The position numbers and the translations under genes were made by a program. The notes beneath the pieces were generated by a model that did no database searches, had not been told where the DNA came from, and saw nothing but the letters and a program-made list of their open reading frames with translations. From positions 62,001-126,000 of the forward strand of contig NZ_JAPQNS010000004.1 of assembly GCF_028867935.1 (NCBI RefSeq): a stretch of DNA of 64,000 bases, read 5' to 3'. Each line of letters begins with the position of its first letter. Position 1 is the first letter of the stretch. Shown here in pieces: positions 1 through 7,647 of the stretch. Source of the stretch: Flavobacterium sp. SUN052 (GTDB lineage: Bacteria > Bacteroidota > Bacteroidia > Flavobacteriales > Flavobacteriaceae).

Positions 1-38
1 CCCCTTTTGATCCCTTAACCGACCGTCGTAACTCCCGC

Positions 39-563
39 ATGGAGTTTGGCCAAGTATATTTTTGGACTGATACAATTCATGAGTGGAAGCATTTGCTCAA
101 ACCTGACAAATATAAGGCCATTATCATTGGCTGCTGGCAGAGGTTAGTTGAGCGGAAACAGATCGCTGTATATGCTTTTGTAATAATGCCCAATCACTTG
201 CATGTGATCTGGGAGATGTTGGAACCAAATGGCAAGGAAATGCCCCATGCTAGTTTCAATAAATTCACTAGCCATGAGTTCAAGGCTGATTTACAAGCAA
301 ACTACCCAGCGGTTTTGCCTTATTTCAAGGTTGATGACGGCGAACGAGCCTACCGTTTCTGGCAGCGCGATCCACTCGCCATTCTAATGGATAATAGCCC
401 CAAAGTGGAGCAGAAAATCACCTACATTCATAACAATCCCCTGCAAGAGCATTGGAATTTAGCCACCCGGCCCGAAGAATACAATTGGTCATCAGCGCGG
501 TTTTACGAAACAGGTGAAGACCCCTTCGACTTTTTAACCCATTACCGCGAACGGTTTGGCTGA
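39..563 (+). CDS. REP-associated tyrosine transposase (RAYT, Y1/HUH family)
   Basis: Single-domain HUH endonuclease of the IS200-like Y1 superfamily, 174 residues. The metal-binding HxH is H53-L-H55 in the context MPNHLHVIWE. The catalytic tyrosine is probably Y129, in a YIHNNP motif typical of RAYTs. Such proteins nick and rejoin single-stranded DNA at REP palindromes and are domesticated relatives of IS200/IS605 transposases. The ATG at 39 puts the conserved GQVYF strand at residue 4. The frame is open upstream to the window edge (from about position 3), so a longer N-terminus is possible. REP-like palindromes lie downstream from 617 to 2080, which supports the RAYT assignment over an ordinary IS200 transposase. 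No second transposase gene or IS ends are visible. Confidence 0.85.
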   Translation: MEFGQVYFWTDTIHEWKHLLKPDKYKAIIIGCWQRLVERKQIAVYAFVIMPNHLHVIWEMLEPNGKEMPHASFNKFTSHEFKADLQANYPAVLPYFKVDDGERAYRFWQRDPLAILMDNSPKVEQKITYIHNNPLQEHWNLATRPEEYNWSSARFYETGEDPFDFLTHYRERFG

Positions 564-581
564 TAGAAAAGGTTTATAGCT

Positions 582-773
582 GTGTCCAATCTGGATATAC
601 TGGTTCAGCCTCCTGTGGCTGTGTCCTCACAGACCACCTATGCGGCAGCAATGATTTACCTGTTGGATGAGTGATTTATGCGGGAATTGGTGGATGAAAT
701 CGGTTCCCGTGAGTTTCGTAATACCTTTGATAGCATTGGATTTAGTCAACAAAGGCTAGATGCCATTTTTTGA
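582..773 (+). pseudogene. Two short same-frame ORF pieces, possible decayed gene end
   Basis: A frame reads from GTG 582 to a TGA at 672-674 (30 codons). After one further codon it resumes at ATG 678 and runs 31 codons to a TGA at 771-773. The second piece (ending RLDAIF) has an ordinary protein-like composition and stops three bases before the ATG of the next gene, in the same frame. This could be the C-terminal end of a lost gene, for example a toxin upstream of its immunity gene, or a coincidental short ORF. The first piece overlaps a REP palindrome. I do not recognise the peptide. Confidence 0.25.
617..650 (-). repeat. REP-like palindrome, copy 1 (inverted orientation)
   Basis: On the minus strand it reads TGCTGCCGCAT, a short spacer, then GGTCTGTG-AGGA-CACAG-CC. 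The stem is imperfect on one side, where one base of the GGTCTGTG/CACAGACC pair is missing. The flanking TGCxTGCCGxAT tract is shared with copies 2 and 4. Confidence 0.75.
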
Positions 774-776
774 ATA

Positions 777-1748
777 ATGGAAATCATTATTGAAACACAC
801 AATCGGTCAGATTTGACGATTCAGAATAAAGAGCAGTTTTATTTACAGTTTTCTCGTGAAATGACGAAACGAGTTGGATGGGTCAAAGAACTGACAAATG
901 GCGTTACCAAAGACAATTTGTCTTACACTGCCAATGCGATGTGGAGGCTTTTAGGGCTTGCGAATTTTTATGGCACTCCCAACTATACTTACAACTATAT
1001 CTACTACGCTAATCAGTTGAATTATGCCTGGCTTCAATACACGGTGCATAGTGGCCAACCTGTCAAGTTCATGATTGCGGACAAAGAGGTTGAGACAGTT
1101 GGGCAGTTTTCGACTGACAGTATAGGTACGTTTCATGTGATGAAGGCAATTCAAGCGGCACTTATTCTCCGGGATAAACACGCACTTGATTTCTACGCTC
1201 AGATACCACTCTCCTTTACAGAGCAGGCTGTTCAGGAGGATATGCTTTTTGAGACAATGTTCCTGTTTTATCAAGTACTGTTGAGCGGGAAAGGCACAAT
1301 CTCAGAAGCACAGGCTACTTATAGCCATCTCTCTCTTATGCTTACCTGGGAGGAGTACAAACAGTATGTAATGGTGGAAGGATTAAATGATGAGTCTGTT
1401 TGGAAACTTATCTTCGAGATGCGGAAAAAAACGACTGAGTCTATTTTTCTTCCTGTGTTGCTAATCTACCATCATGTATTCCAGAACGATCAGGCAGGCT
1501 TTGAAAAAGCGGTTGAAGAAGCACTCTATAGTTGGAAAACTTATTACTCCCTCCAATTCACTGATGTGAACGGAGAGGAATACGACTATACACTTGATCC
1601 AACAGGTTATTTACCCCTGCCAATCCTGGCTGCTTGTGCTTACGCTTTTGACCGAGGTATGCGACTCATCAACCTAGAATCAAAATACATCCCTCAATGG
1701 CTGATTGCTGGAAACTTTGAAGAAATGGAGTTACTCGTCAACGATTGA
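777..1748 (+). CDS. Imm49-like immunity protein (orphan)
   Basis: A soluble 323-residue protein with no signal peptide or membrane segment and mostly helical composition, rich in aromatic residues. The C-terminal part, with GYLPLPILAACAYAFDRGM followed by a YIPQWL element, resembles the Imm49 family, whose members neutralise polymorphic-toxin effectors. I assign it from that resemblance only, so the family call is moderate. The ATG at 777 follows a short same-frame ORF by three bases. No toxin gene is present next to it: upstream are only short ORF pieces and a RAYT, downstream REP palindromes. Its base composition looks more AT-rich than the neighbouring susCD region, which fits horizontal acquisition. 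Alternative: an unrelated conserved cytoplasmic protein. Confidence 0.5.
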   Translation: MEIIIETHNRSDLTIQNKEQFYLQFSREMTKRVGWVKELTNGVTKDNLSYTANAMWRLLGLANFYGTPNYTYNYIYYANQLNYAWLQYTVHSGQPVKFMIADKEVETVGQFSTDSIGTFHVMKAIQAALILRDKHALDFYAQIPLSFTEQAVQEDMLFETMFLFYQVLLSGKGTISEAQATYSHLSLMLTWEEYKQYVMVEGLNDESVWKLIFEMRKKTTESIFLPVLLIYHHVFQNDQAGFEKAVEEALYSWKTYYSLQFTDVNGEEYDYTLDPTGYLPLPILAACAYAFDRGMRLINLESKYIPQWLIAGNFEEMELLVND

Positions 1749-1814
1749 TTCCAAATTCACAATCAATCAAATCACTTCTAGAGGTTGGTTGTGAGCTTGT
1801 ACATTCGTGAACAC

Positions 1815-1852
1815 TGCATGCCGGATTATGCGGTCTGTGAGGACACAGACCG
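1815..1852 (+). repeat. REP-like palindrome, copy 2 (perfect stem)
   Basis: Arms CGGTCTGTG (1831-1839) and CACAGACCG (1844-1852) form a perfect 9-bp stem around an AGGA loop. They are preceded by the conserved flank TGCATGCCGGATTATG. Confidence 0.85.
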
Positions 1853-1949
1853 AGGGTACGATTGCTGACGCACACGTGAACTTTGAGGGTACAGAACAAA
1901 TTATCAATCCATCAAATCATATATACTGATTGTTATTGCGCTCAGCCCA

Positions 1950-1971
1950 CGGTCTGTGAGGACACAGGCTG
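1950..1971 (+). repeat. REP-like palindrome, copy 3 (imperfect)
   Basis: Left arm CGGTCTGTG and the AGGA loop are intact. The right arm is altered to CACAGGCTG, so only the inner five base pairs close normally. The upstream flank is degenerate. Confidence 0.7.
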
Positions 1972-1990
1972 CTTGTGAGTTAGATAGATT

Positions 1991-2027
1991 TGCCTGCCGA
2001 ATGTGCGGTCTGTGAGGACACAGACCG
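1991..2027 (+). repeat. REP-like palindrome, copy 4 (perfect stem)
   Basis: Same 22-base core as copy 2 (2006-2027: 9-bp stem, AGGA loop), preceded by the flank TGCCTGCCGAATGTG. Confidence 0.85.
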
Positions 2028-2066
2028 TGGGAAAACAATCAATTTTAGCTTAACATGACGGTTATG

Positions 2067-2080
2067 GTGTCCTCACAGAC
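2067..2080 (-). repeat. REP half-site
   Basis: GTGTCCTCACAGAC matches the inner part of the palindrome in inverted orientation without a complete outer stem. Confidence 0.5.
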
Positions 2081-2145
2081 TGAGGGGGCATGGTGAAACC
2101 TGAAACAGCGCAGTATGAAACGGCGAAGCCAATTAAACTATAAAA

Positions 2146-5100
2146 CTACCTTCCATACACCCGTACCGGCTGCTGATTCATACCGATTAGCAGCTTGTTC
2201 CCTACCGGAATTACTGACCGCACATCGCCCCGAAGATCGAAGCCGGCCTGAGCCTGGGGCACCGCGCTGAAACCGCCTTTTCCATCTCCTTTGAGCAACA
2301 ATCCCCGGTTGGCATCCGAACGGCCAAATCGAAGCCGGGTCTGGTAAGTGTTACCGCAGAGCAACAAATCTTTATGTCCGTCTTTGTCAAAATCGAGGGG
2401 GGTAAGGGTAAAAATCGGGGATGTTTGAGCGGCTAGAGGCAGCGGTTTTGCCACGTATTTTCCACCGGCTGAACTCATGAAACTCATGGTTCGGAACTCG
2501 TTGGCGGTTAGCTTTTGAGCCCCTTTCAATTCCTCGGAGGTGAAAACATCAGTCAGGGTGGCATTAGAGTAGCTGTCGTAGGTAGTGAACCGCTTACGAA
2601 GCATCGCAATCTGGTCGAGCAATTCGTCGCGGGTGGCGTGGGGATACGATTTCCCTTGTACGAAAAGGCACAGAATTGGGTCCAGCTTGCCGTTATCGTC
2701 AAAATCTTTGTACACTAGTTCGGCGGGTTCGTTGTCGCTGGCGCGGCACTGGGTGTTGAGGCCCTGATTACCAACAACCAGATCGGGCCGCCCGTCGCCG
2801 TTCAGGTCATCAACCAACAGCTCATTCCACCAGCCCCGGTATTCTTTGCCCAGAAACGTAGTAGTTTGATCCACAAATTGCGATCCCGACCAACCCATTA
2901 CCGTTACGGGCATCCATTCACCAACAACAACGAGTTCGTTTTTTTTGTCGTTGTTGAGATCGATCCATGCTGCATCGGTAACCATGCCGATGCGTTCCAG
3001 AGCGGGGGCGAGTTGCTTGGTCTGATCGGAAAAGACTCCCTTGCCATTGTTTATCAACAAAAAGGAGCGGGGGGCTTCGGGATAGCGGCCGGGGATTACG
3101 CGTCCGCCGACGAACAAATCGGGTTTGTTATCGCCATTTACATCGGCCACGCGAACGCAACTGGTGCTGGTTTTGAGAGCAGGCAGGGCATTAGCCTGTT
3201 TAGTAAAATTGCCTTTACCATCGTTCAGGTACAGACGGTCCTGTAAACGAGCGTCGGTGTCGGGTTGGATGTCGCCGTAGCCACCGCTGCATACGTATAG
3301 GTCAGGGAAATTGTCGCCATTGGCATCGAAAAATACCGCGTCGGCATCTTCGCAGGCTTTGTCGGCGTCAAAAGCGGGTTGAGCTTTTTTGGTGAAGCTG
3401 CCGTTAGCTTGCTGAATAAACAAGGCTCCAGCCTGCCCGTTGCTACCTCCAGCGTAAACGTCCTCCCGTCCGTCGCCGTTCACATCACCTTTTGTCAGGC
3501 TTGGCCCGTTGAACGATTGGGCGTTTACCAGTAATGGTTGACGTTTGAAATCGTTGATGGGCTTCGTTGGGTACGTGTGCGCCAGGGTTCCGCCCATTTC
3601 CCGAAACAAAGGCGCACCATAACCTGTAGGTCGATACGTAGACGTTGCCTCTGTTTCGCGGACAGTCAGCAATTGATCTGCCTTTACCGATTTGATGAGC
3701 TGTTGCTTACCCGTTGGCCAAACTACCCGTACTGAGTCGATAGCGACTTTTGCGCCAAGACCAATGTGCAACTTTGGCGACACGCTTGACTGGTACCCTT
3801 GTGTAGGCATCTGCTCGACAAACTGTTGTTTACCAGCTTGATACACTGTCACTTTTGTGCCAACACCCTGTGTGTTTTTCCCCATTCCCTGAAGGGTCAG
3901 CGCGAGATAATGGTGTTTGAGATTCTTATTTGCTTCGTTCTGAAAGATGAAAGCGGGCTGGTTGGTATTATTCACAACCAGATCCAGATCGCCGTCATTA
4001 TCCAGATCCGCGTACGCAGCGCCCGTACTGTTTGAGGCCTGAGTTAGACCCCATGCTGCGCCAACGTTGGCAAATGTGACCTCGTCAGTTGCATCACCTT
4101 TGTTCTGAAATAAGTAATTTGATACGTTCGACGCGGGCATCTGGTGAACCAGCGACAGCACATCTTCCCGGCTTGGTTTGGTGGGTCGGTTCTGCATGAA
4201 GTCGTTCATATACTTCAGAAAATCCAGATTGGTATAGTCGCGGACGTAGCCATTAGTGATGTACAAATCTTTCCAGCCATCGTTGTCGTAATCGGCCATC
4301 AAGGGCGACCAGCTCCAGTCAGTATTCGAGATACCTGCCAATTGCCCAATTTCGCGGTAGGTCGGTATGCCCGGTCCGTCGCCACGGTCGCGGCCGTCGC
4401 CGTTACTGACTTGCAGCATGTTCCGCATGATCTGGTGGTAAAAGCCCGATTGCACGGCCAGATCGTATTTCTCATAGTTGTCGGGAGCCATGAGCAGTTT
4501 CTGCCGCCGGTTGTCTTCGGGTAGCATATCGAGAGTCAAAATATCGGGTCGGGCGTCATTGTTAACATCGGCCACGGCGTTGCCCATCGAAAAATTGGAA
4601 GTATGCCCTACGCTCTTGGCCAGTGCATTAGTAAATCCGCCCTTTTTATTATTCAGGTATAGGTAGTCGGGTACGCCATAATCGTTGGAGAGGTACAGGT
4701 CGGGCCAGCCATCATTGTTCAGGTCCGACACCCCAACGCCCAGTCCATAGGTCAGTACGGAGCTGCTTAAACCTGATCGCTCCGTCACATCTGTAAACCG
4801 GTTATTCGTGTTCTTGAATAGGCGGACGCCAATCTGAGGATCGATCTGTTTCATCAGGGCTGCCGTAGCCGATGGGTCCAGGATCGGTAACAGGCGGGGG
4901 TTGTGGTTCAGTTGAAACAGGTCCAGATCGCCGTCGCGGTCATAGTCGAAAAAGGCCGCCTGGGTAGTTTGTGCCGGGTTAGCCAGACCATACTCAGCCG
5001 TGCGGTCTGTGAAATGGGGCACGCCTTGGGCATTGGGGCCATCGTTGATAAATAGTTCGGGGATTCGGCCTTCAGGGCGCAAAGCACCCGAATGGGCTAC

Positions 5101-5532
5101 ATACAGGTCAAGTCGTCCGTCGCCGTTTACGTCGGCCATAGTTACGCCGGTTTTCCAGGGCCCTTCGCGACCAGCTACACCGGCCGCTGTCGTTACATCG
5201 GAAAATTTCATGCCCCCCTTATTGAGATACAGCTGATTAGGAACCATGTTTCCGCTGAAATACACATCGTCGAGGCCGTCGCCGTTCAAATCGCCGATGG
5301 CAACTCCTCCGCCGTTGTAAAAATATTCATACATCAGCACGTTGGTATTGAGCCCCTCAACCAGATTATTGGAGAAGGTTATGCCGGTGTGGTCGGGCGA
5401 GAGCAGCGTAAACAGGGCCGGACCAGAGGGCTTGGCTGGTGCATCGGCCTGCGTTGTTTCAGCGGTTTTATTGCAGGCCAGAAGCGAGAGGGCAATGAGG
5501 CAGGAGGTAAGTAAAGGGCGTACTGTGGGCAC
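2146..5532 (-). CDS. VCBS/FG-GAP repeat lipoprotein with ASPIC (UnbV) domain, CRTAC1 family
   Basis: An 1128-residue secreted lipoprotein. The N-terminal hydrophobic stretch ends in the lipobox LLAC (Cys about 20). The body is a series of FG-GAP/VCBS blades with calcium-binding DxNxDGxxD loops (GDLNGDGLDD, ADVNGDGRLD, DYDRDGDLD and more), as in beta-propellers. An ASPIC/UnbV domain lies at about residues 545-615 (GLGAKVAIDSVRVVWPTG). A second set of VCBS repeats follows. Such proteins often sit beside SusC/SusD genes in Cytophagales and are thought to be surface-exposed; their ligand is unknown. It lies downstream of a susC-susD pair but a terminator hairpin (5628-5662) intervenes, so it may have its own promoter. 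The start gives a good signal peptide directly after the initiator. Confidence 0.9.
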   Translation of the reverse strand: MPTVRPLLTSCLIALSLLACNKTAETTQADAPAKPSGPALFTLLSPDHTGITFSNNLVEGLNTNVLMYEYFYNGGGVAIGDLNGDGLDDVYFSGNMVPNQLYLNKGGMKFSDVTTAAGVAGREGPWKTGVTMADVNGDGRLDLYVAHSGALRPEGRIPELFINDGPNAQGVPHFTDRTAEYGLANPAQTTQAAFFDYDRDGDLDLFQLNHNPRLLPILDPSATAALMKQIDPQIGVRLFKNTNNRFTDVTERSGLSSSVLTYGLGVGVSDLNNDGWPDLYLSNDYGVPDYLYLNNKKGGFTNALAKSVGHTSNFSMGNAVADVNNDARPDILTLDMLPEDNRRQKLLMAPDNYEKYDLAVQSGFYHQIMRNMLQVSNGDGRDRGDGPGIPTYREIGQLAGISNTDWSWSPLMADYDNDGWKDLYITNGYVRDYTNLDFLKYMNDFMQNRPTKPSREDVLSLVHQMPASNVSNYLFQNKGDATDEVTFANVGAAWGLTQASNSTGAAYADLDNDGDLDLVVNNTNQPAFIFQNEANKNLKHHYLALTLQGMGKNTQGVGTKVTVYQAGKQQFVEQMPTQGYQSSVSPKLHIGLGAKVAIDSVRVVWPTGKQQLIKSVKADQLLTVRETEATSTYRPTGYGAPLFREMGGTLAHTYPTKPINDFKRQPLLVNAQSFNGPSLTKGDVNGDGREDVYAGGSNGQAGALFIQQANGSFTKKAQPAFDADKACEDADAVFFDANGDNFPDLYVCSGGYGDIQPDTDARLQDRLYLNDGKGNFTKQANALPALKTSTSCVRVADVNGDNKPDLFVGGRVIPGRYPEAPRSFLLINNGKGVFSDQTKQLAPALERIGMVTDAAWIDLNNDKKNELVVVGEWMPVTVMGWSGSQFVDQTTTFLGKEYRGWWNELLVDDLNGDGRPDLVVGNQGLNTQCRASDNEPAELVYKDFDDNGKLDPILCLFVQGKSYPHATRDELLDQIAMLRKRFTTYDSYSNATLTDVFTSEELKGAQKLTANEFRTMSFMSSAGGKYVAKPLPLAAQTSPIFTLTPLDFDKDGHKDLLLCGNTYQTRLRFGRSDANRGLLLKGDGKGGFSAVPQAQAGFDLRGDVRSVIPVGNKLLIGMNQQPVRVYGR

Positions 5533-5627
5533 GGTTTCGAAAAATAAAAGGCAACAGAAACTACTTTATTGATAATTGCCGACACAAGGGTCGTAACGTA
5601 GGGATAAACTCTGTCAAATTAATAAAA

Positions 5628-5662
5628 AATCCCCATCAGTACAATATCGACCGACGGGGATT
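5628..5662 (-). terminator. Intrinsic terminator of first susC-susD pair
   Basis: On the minus strand AATCCCCGTCGGT pairs with ACTGATGGGGATT (13-bp stem with two G-U pairs, 9-base loop), followed by TTTTTATTAATTT. It sits between susD (ends 5776) and the ASPIC gene. Confidence 0.8.
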
Positions 5663-5775
5663 CATATTCTACCAACCTATAAAAGACTCTAGTTCAGGAT
5701 CGAGTGAATGGGTAATTAAGTAAATGACAACGTATAAATTACCACAATTACCGAATCACCCAGTTAGTCAATTCC

Positions 5776-7626
5776 CTAGTACCCAGGATTCTGGATCAGC
5801 TTTTTGTTACGGTTCATCTCGTCACGGTTGATCGGTGGGAAATACGCTTTATCAGCCCATTTCCGGTTTTCTTTACCCGTTCCGAGATCCTGCACTTTGT
5901 AGGTGTAGTCGTAGTTTTCCTTGCTGTACTTGTAAGTAGTTACCGACTTGCCTGGTTTCAGTTTACCAGTGACAATGATAATCTGAGCTTGTTGACCAAG
6001 TACCGTTGGAGCTGTCATCCACCGACGAACATCATAGAAACGCTGATCTTCAAATAGCATCTCGATGTTGCGCTCGTTCTGATAGCGAGCTACCAACGCG
6101 GCTCCCGATTCTGTAACAGCAGGCATACCTACCCGGAAACGTACTTTGTTGATCCAGCTGCGGGCTTCAGCATCCTGACCCAGCGCCATACATGCTTCGG
6201 CGTAGTTGAGCACCACTTCGGTGAAACGAATCTGAATAGACGGAACTTCCTGCCGGATGTTCATGTCGACCAGACCTGGATCTGGGTCCATAAATTTCCG
6301 AATCGCATACCCTGTCCAGGTACCGTTCCAGTTTTCGATAGTACTGTTGCGGGTATCCAGACCTGAGTACTTAACCGGGCTGCTTGAGCTACCAACTTCG
6401 TACTCGCCCATCTGAATCTGGCCAGCTGGGTCAATACCAGCTCCATCGGGTGTGCGGGGCTTCCACTGGGCACCGTCATACAGGATAGACGCGTAGAAAC
6501 GAGGATCGCGGTTTTCGTATGGGGCAGCCGCGTGTGCTGGTTTTGACCAGTCGAACTTAGTACCATCCATCATCTCATAACCATCGACCAATTGCTGAGT
6601 GGGCTCGCTCGATGTCCAGCCATGATAGCCATTCGGCATGTTGTTGCGGGGATACCATGAACCCCAGTCATCATTGGATGCCCGAACGTAGTATTTGAGG
6701 AAAATTCCATCCGCTTCACCTCCATTCCGCGACAAATACATGTTAATGTAGTTCTGCTGCCCTTCTGCTGCCGACACCGGGGCGCTCAGGTTCAGCTTAT
6801 AGCCGTATTGGTTCAGGTCGATTACCGCCTTAGCCGCGTCTTTAGCTTTCTGCCAACGGGCTGTCCGGTCACCACTTACGTAGCCCAGCAATTCAGGGTT
6901 AGTAGCGCTGGCAATTACCGATGACTTGGCCTTAGCCGTTGGTATATCGTGTAGATCGCTGGCAGCATACAGCAACACTCGGGCTTTGAGCGCCATGGCT
7001 GCACCCATAGTGGCACGTCCAGCGGCCATACTCCGGCCTTTCAGCAATAACGCTGATGAATCAAGGTCACTGACGATGGCATTGACGCACTCTTCATATG
7101 TGTTGCGGGGAATGGAAAAATCAGGAGCATCAAGCGTGTAAGGCGATTTGATGATCGGAACACCGCCATAATAGCGCAGCAGCTGATTGTAGAAATACCC
7201 CCGCATGAAGTACATTTCACCTTTCAGGCGGGTAGCCAGTCCGGTTGAGTTGTCAAACTTAGGTGCTCCAAGGCTTGCGATGGCGATATTGACGGCCCGG
7301 ATACGAGCATACACCGTTCCCCATTCCATTGTGCTTTTAACCGTACCCGTGTTTGAAGGGCTGATGTTGCTCTCCGCAATGTCCTGCTTTCCGAAGCTAT
7401 ACAGGGCGTTATCGGTCTGGCAGTCGAAGCTCATCTGGTCGAGAACACCGTCCCGGATACCGTTGTAAATGTCGGTACAAAAAGATTCGGCCAGGGCGGC
7501 ATCTGCCCAAACAGCTTCTCCCGACACTTTATCGAGTGGTTTGGTGTCAAGGAAATCACTGTTGCAGCCTACTGTCACTGCGCCCACAACCAGACCAAGT
7601 GACAAAAACTTAATTATATTTTTCAT
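5776..7626 (-). CDS. SusD/RagB-family outer membrane lipoprotein (pair 1)
   Basis: A 616-residue surface lipoprotein: signal peptide with lipobox (VTVGC, Cys 21), then the typical FLDTKPLDKVS opening and a helical TPR-like N-terminal half. It ends in the SusD_RagB region with RNIEMLFEDQRFYDVRRW and a terminal RDEMNRNKKLIQNPGY, a signature end of this family. SusD proteins cap the SusC channel and capture the substrate, usually a glycan or peptide. The gene starts 21 bases after the susC stop, so the two are co-transcribed. It is a close paralogue of the SusD at 11368-13227; a 53-bp block (6824-6876) is identical between the two genes. The substrate cannot be told from sequence, and no glycoside hydrolase is nearby. 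Confidence 0.95.
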   Translation of the reverse strand: MKNIIKFLSLGLVVGAVTVGCNSDFLDTKPLDKVSGEAVWADAALAESFCTDIYNGIRDGVLDQMSFDCQTDNALYSFGKQDIAESNISPSNTGTVKSTMEWGTVYARIRAVNIAIASLGAPKFDNSTGLATRLKGEMYFMRGYFYNQLLRYYGGVPIIKSPYTLDAPDFSIPRNTYEECVNAIVSDLDSSALLLKGRSMAAGRATMGAAMALKARVLLYAASDLHDIPTAKAKSSVIASATNPELLGYVSGDRTARWQKAKDAAKAVIDLNQYGYKLNLSAPVSAAEGQQNYINMYLSRNGGEADGIFLKYYVRASNDDWGSWYPRNNMPNGYHGWTSSEPTQQLVDGYEMMDGTKFDWSKPAHAAAPYENRDPRFYASILYDGAQWKPRTPDGAGIDPAGQIQMGEYEVGSSSSPVKYSGLDTRNSTIENWNGTWTGYAIRKFMDPDPGLVDMNIRQEVPSIQIRFTEVVLNYAEACMALGQDAEARSWINKVRFRVGMPAVTESGAALVARYQNERNIEMLFEDQRFYDVRRWMTAPTVLGQQAQIIIVTGKLKPGKSVTTYKYSKENYDYTYKVQDLGTGKENRKWADKAYFPPINRDEMNRNKKLIQNPGY

Positions 7627-7647
7627 GCTGTAGAGAATGATCGTTGT

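Larger units (their letters stand above)
1749..2145. other. Gene-free REP cluster
   Basis: Nearly 400 bases between the convergent immunity gene and the ASPIC lipoprotein gene. It holds two full REP palindromes, one imperfect copy and one half-site, plus short AATCAATCAAATCA-type direct repeats at 1760-1775 and 1903-1921. I see no ORF of significance. The palindromes may also act as transcription stops between the two convergent genes. Confidence 0.7.
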
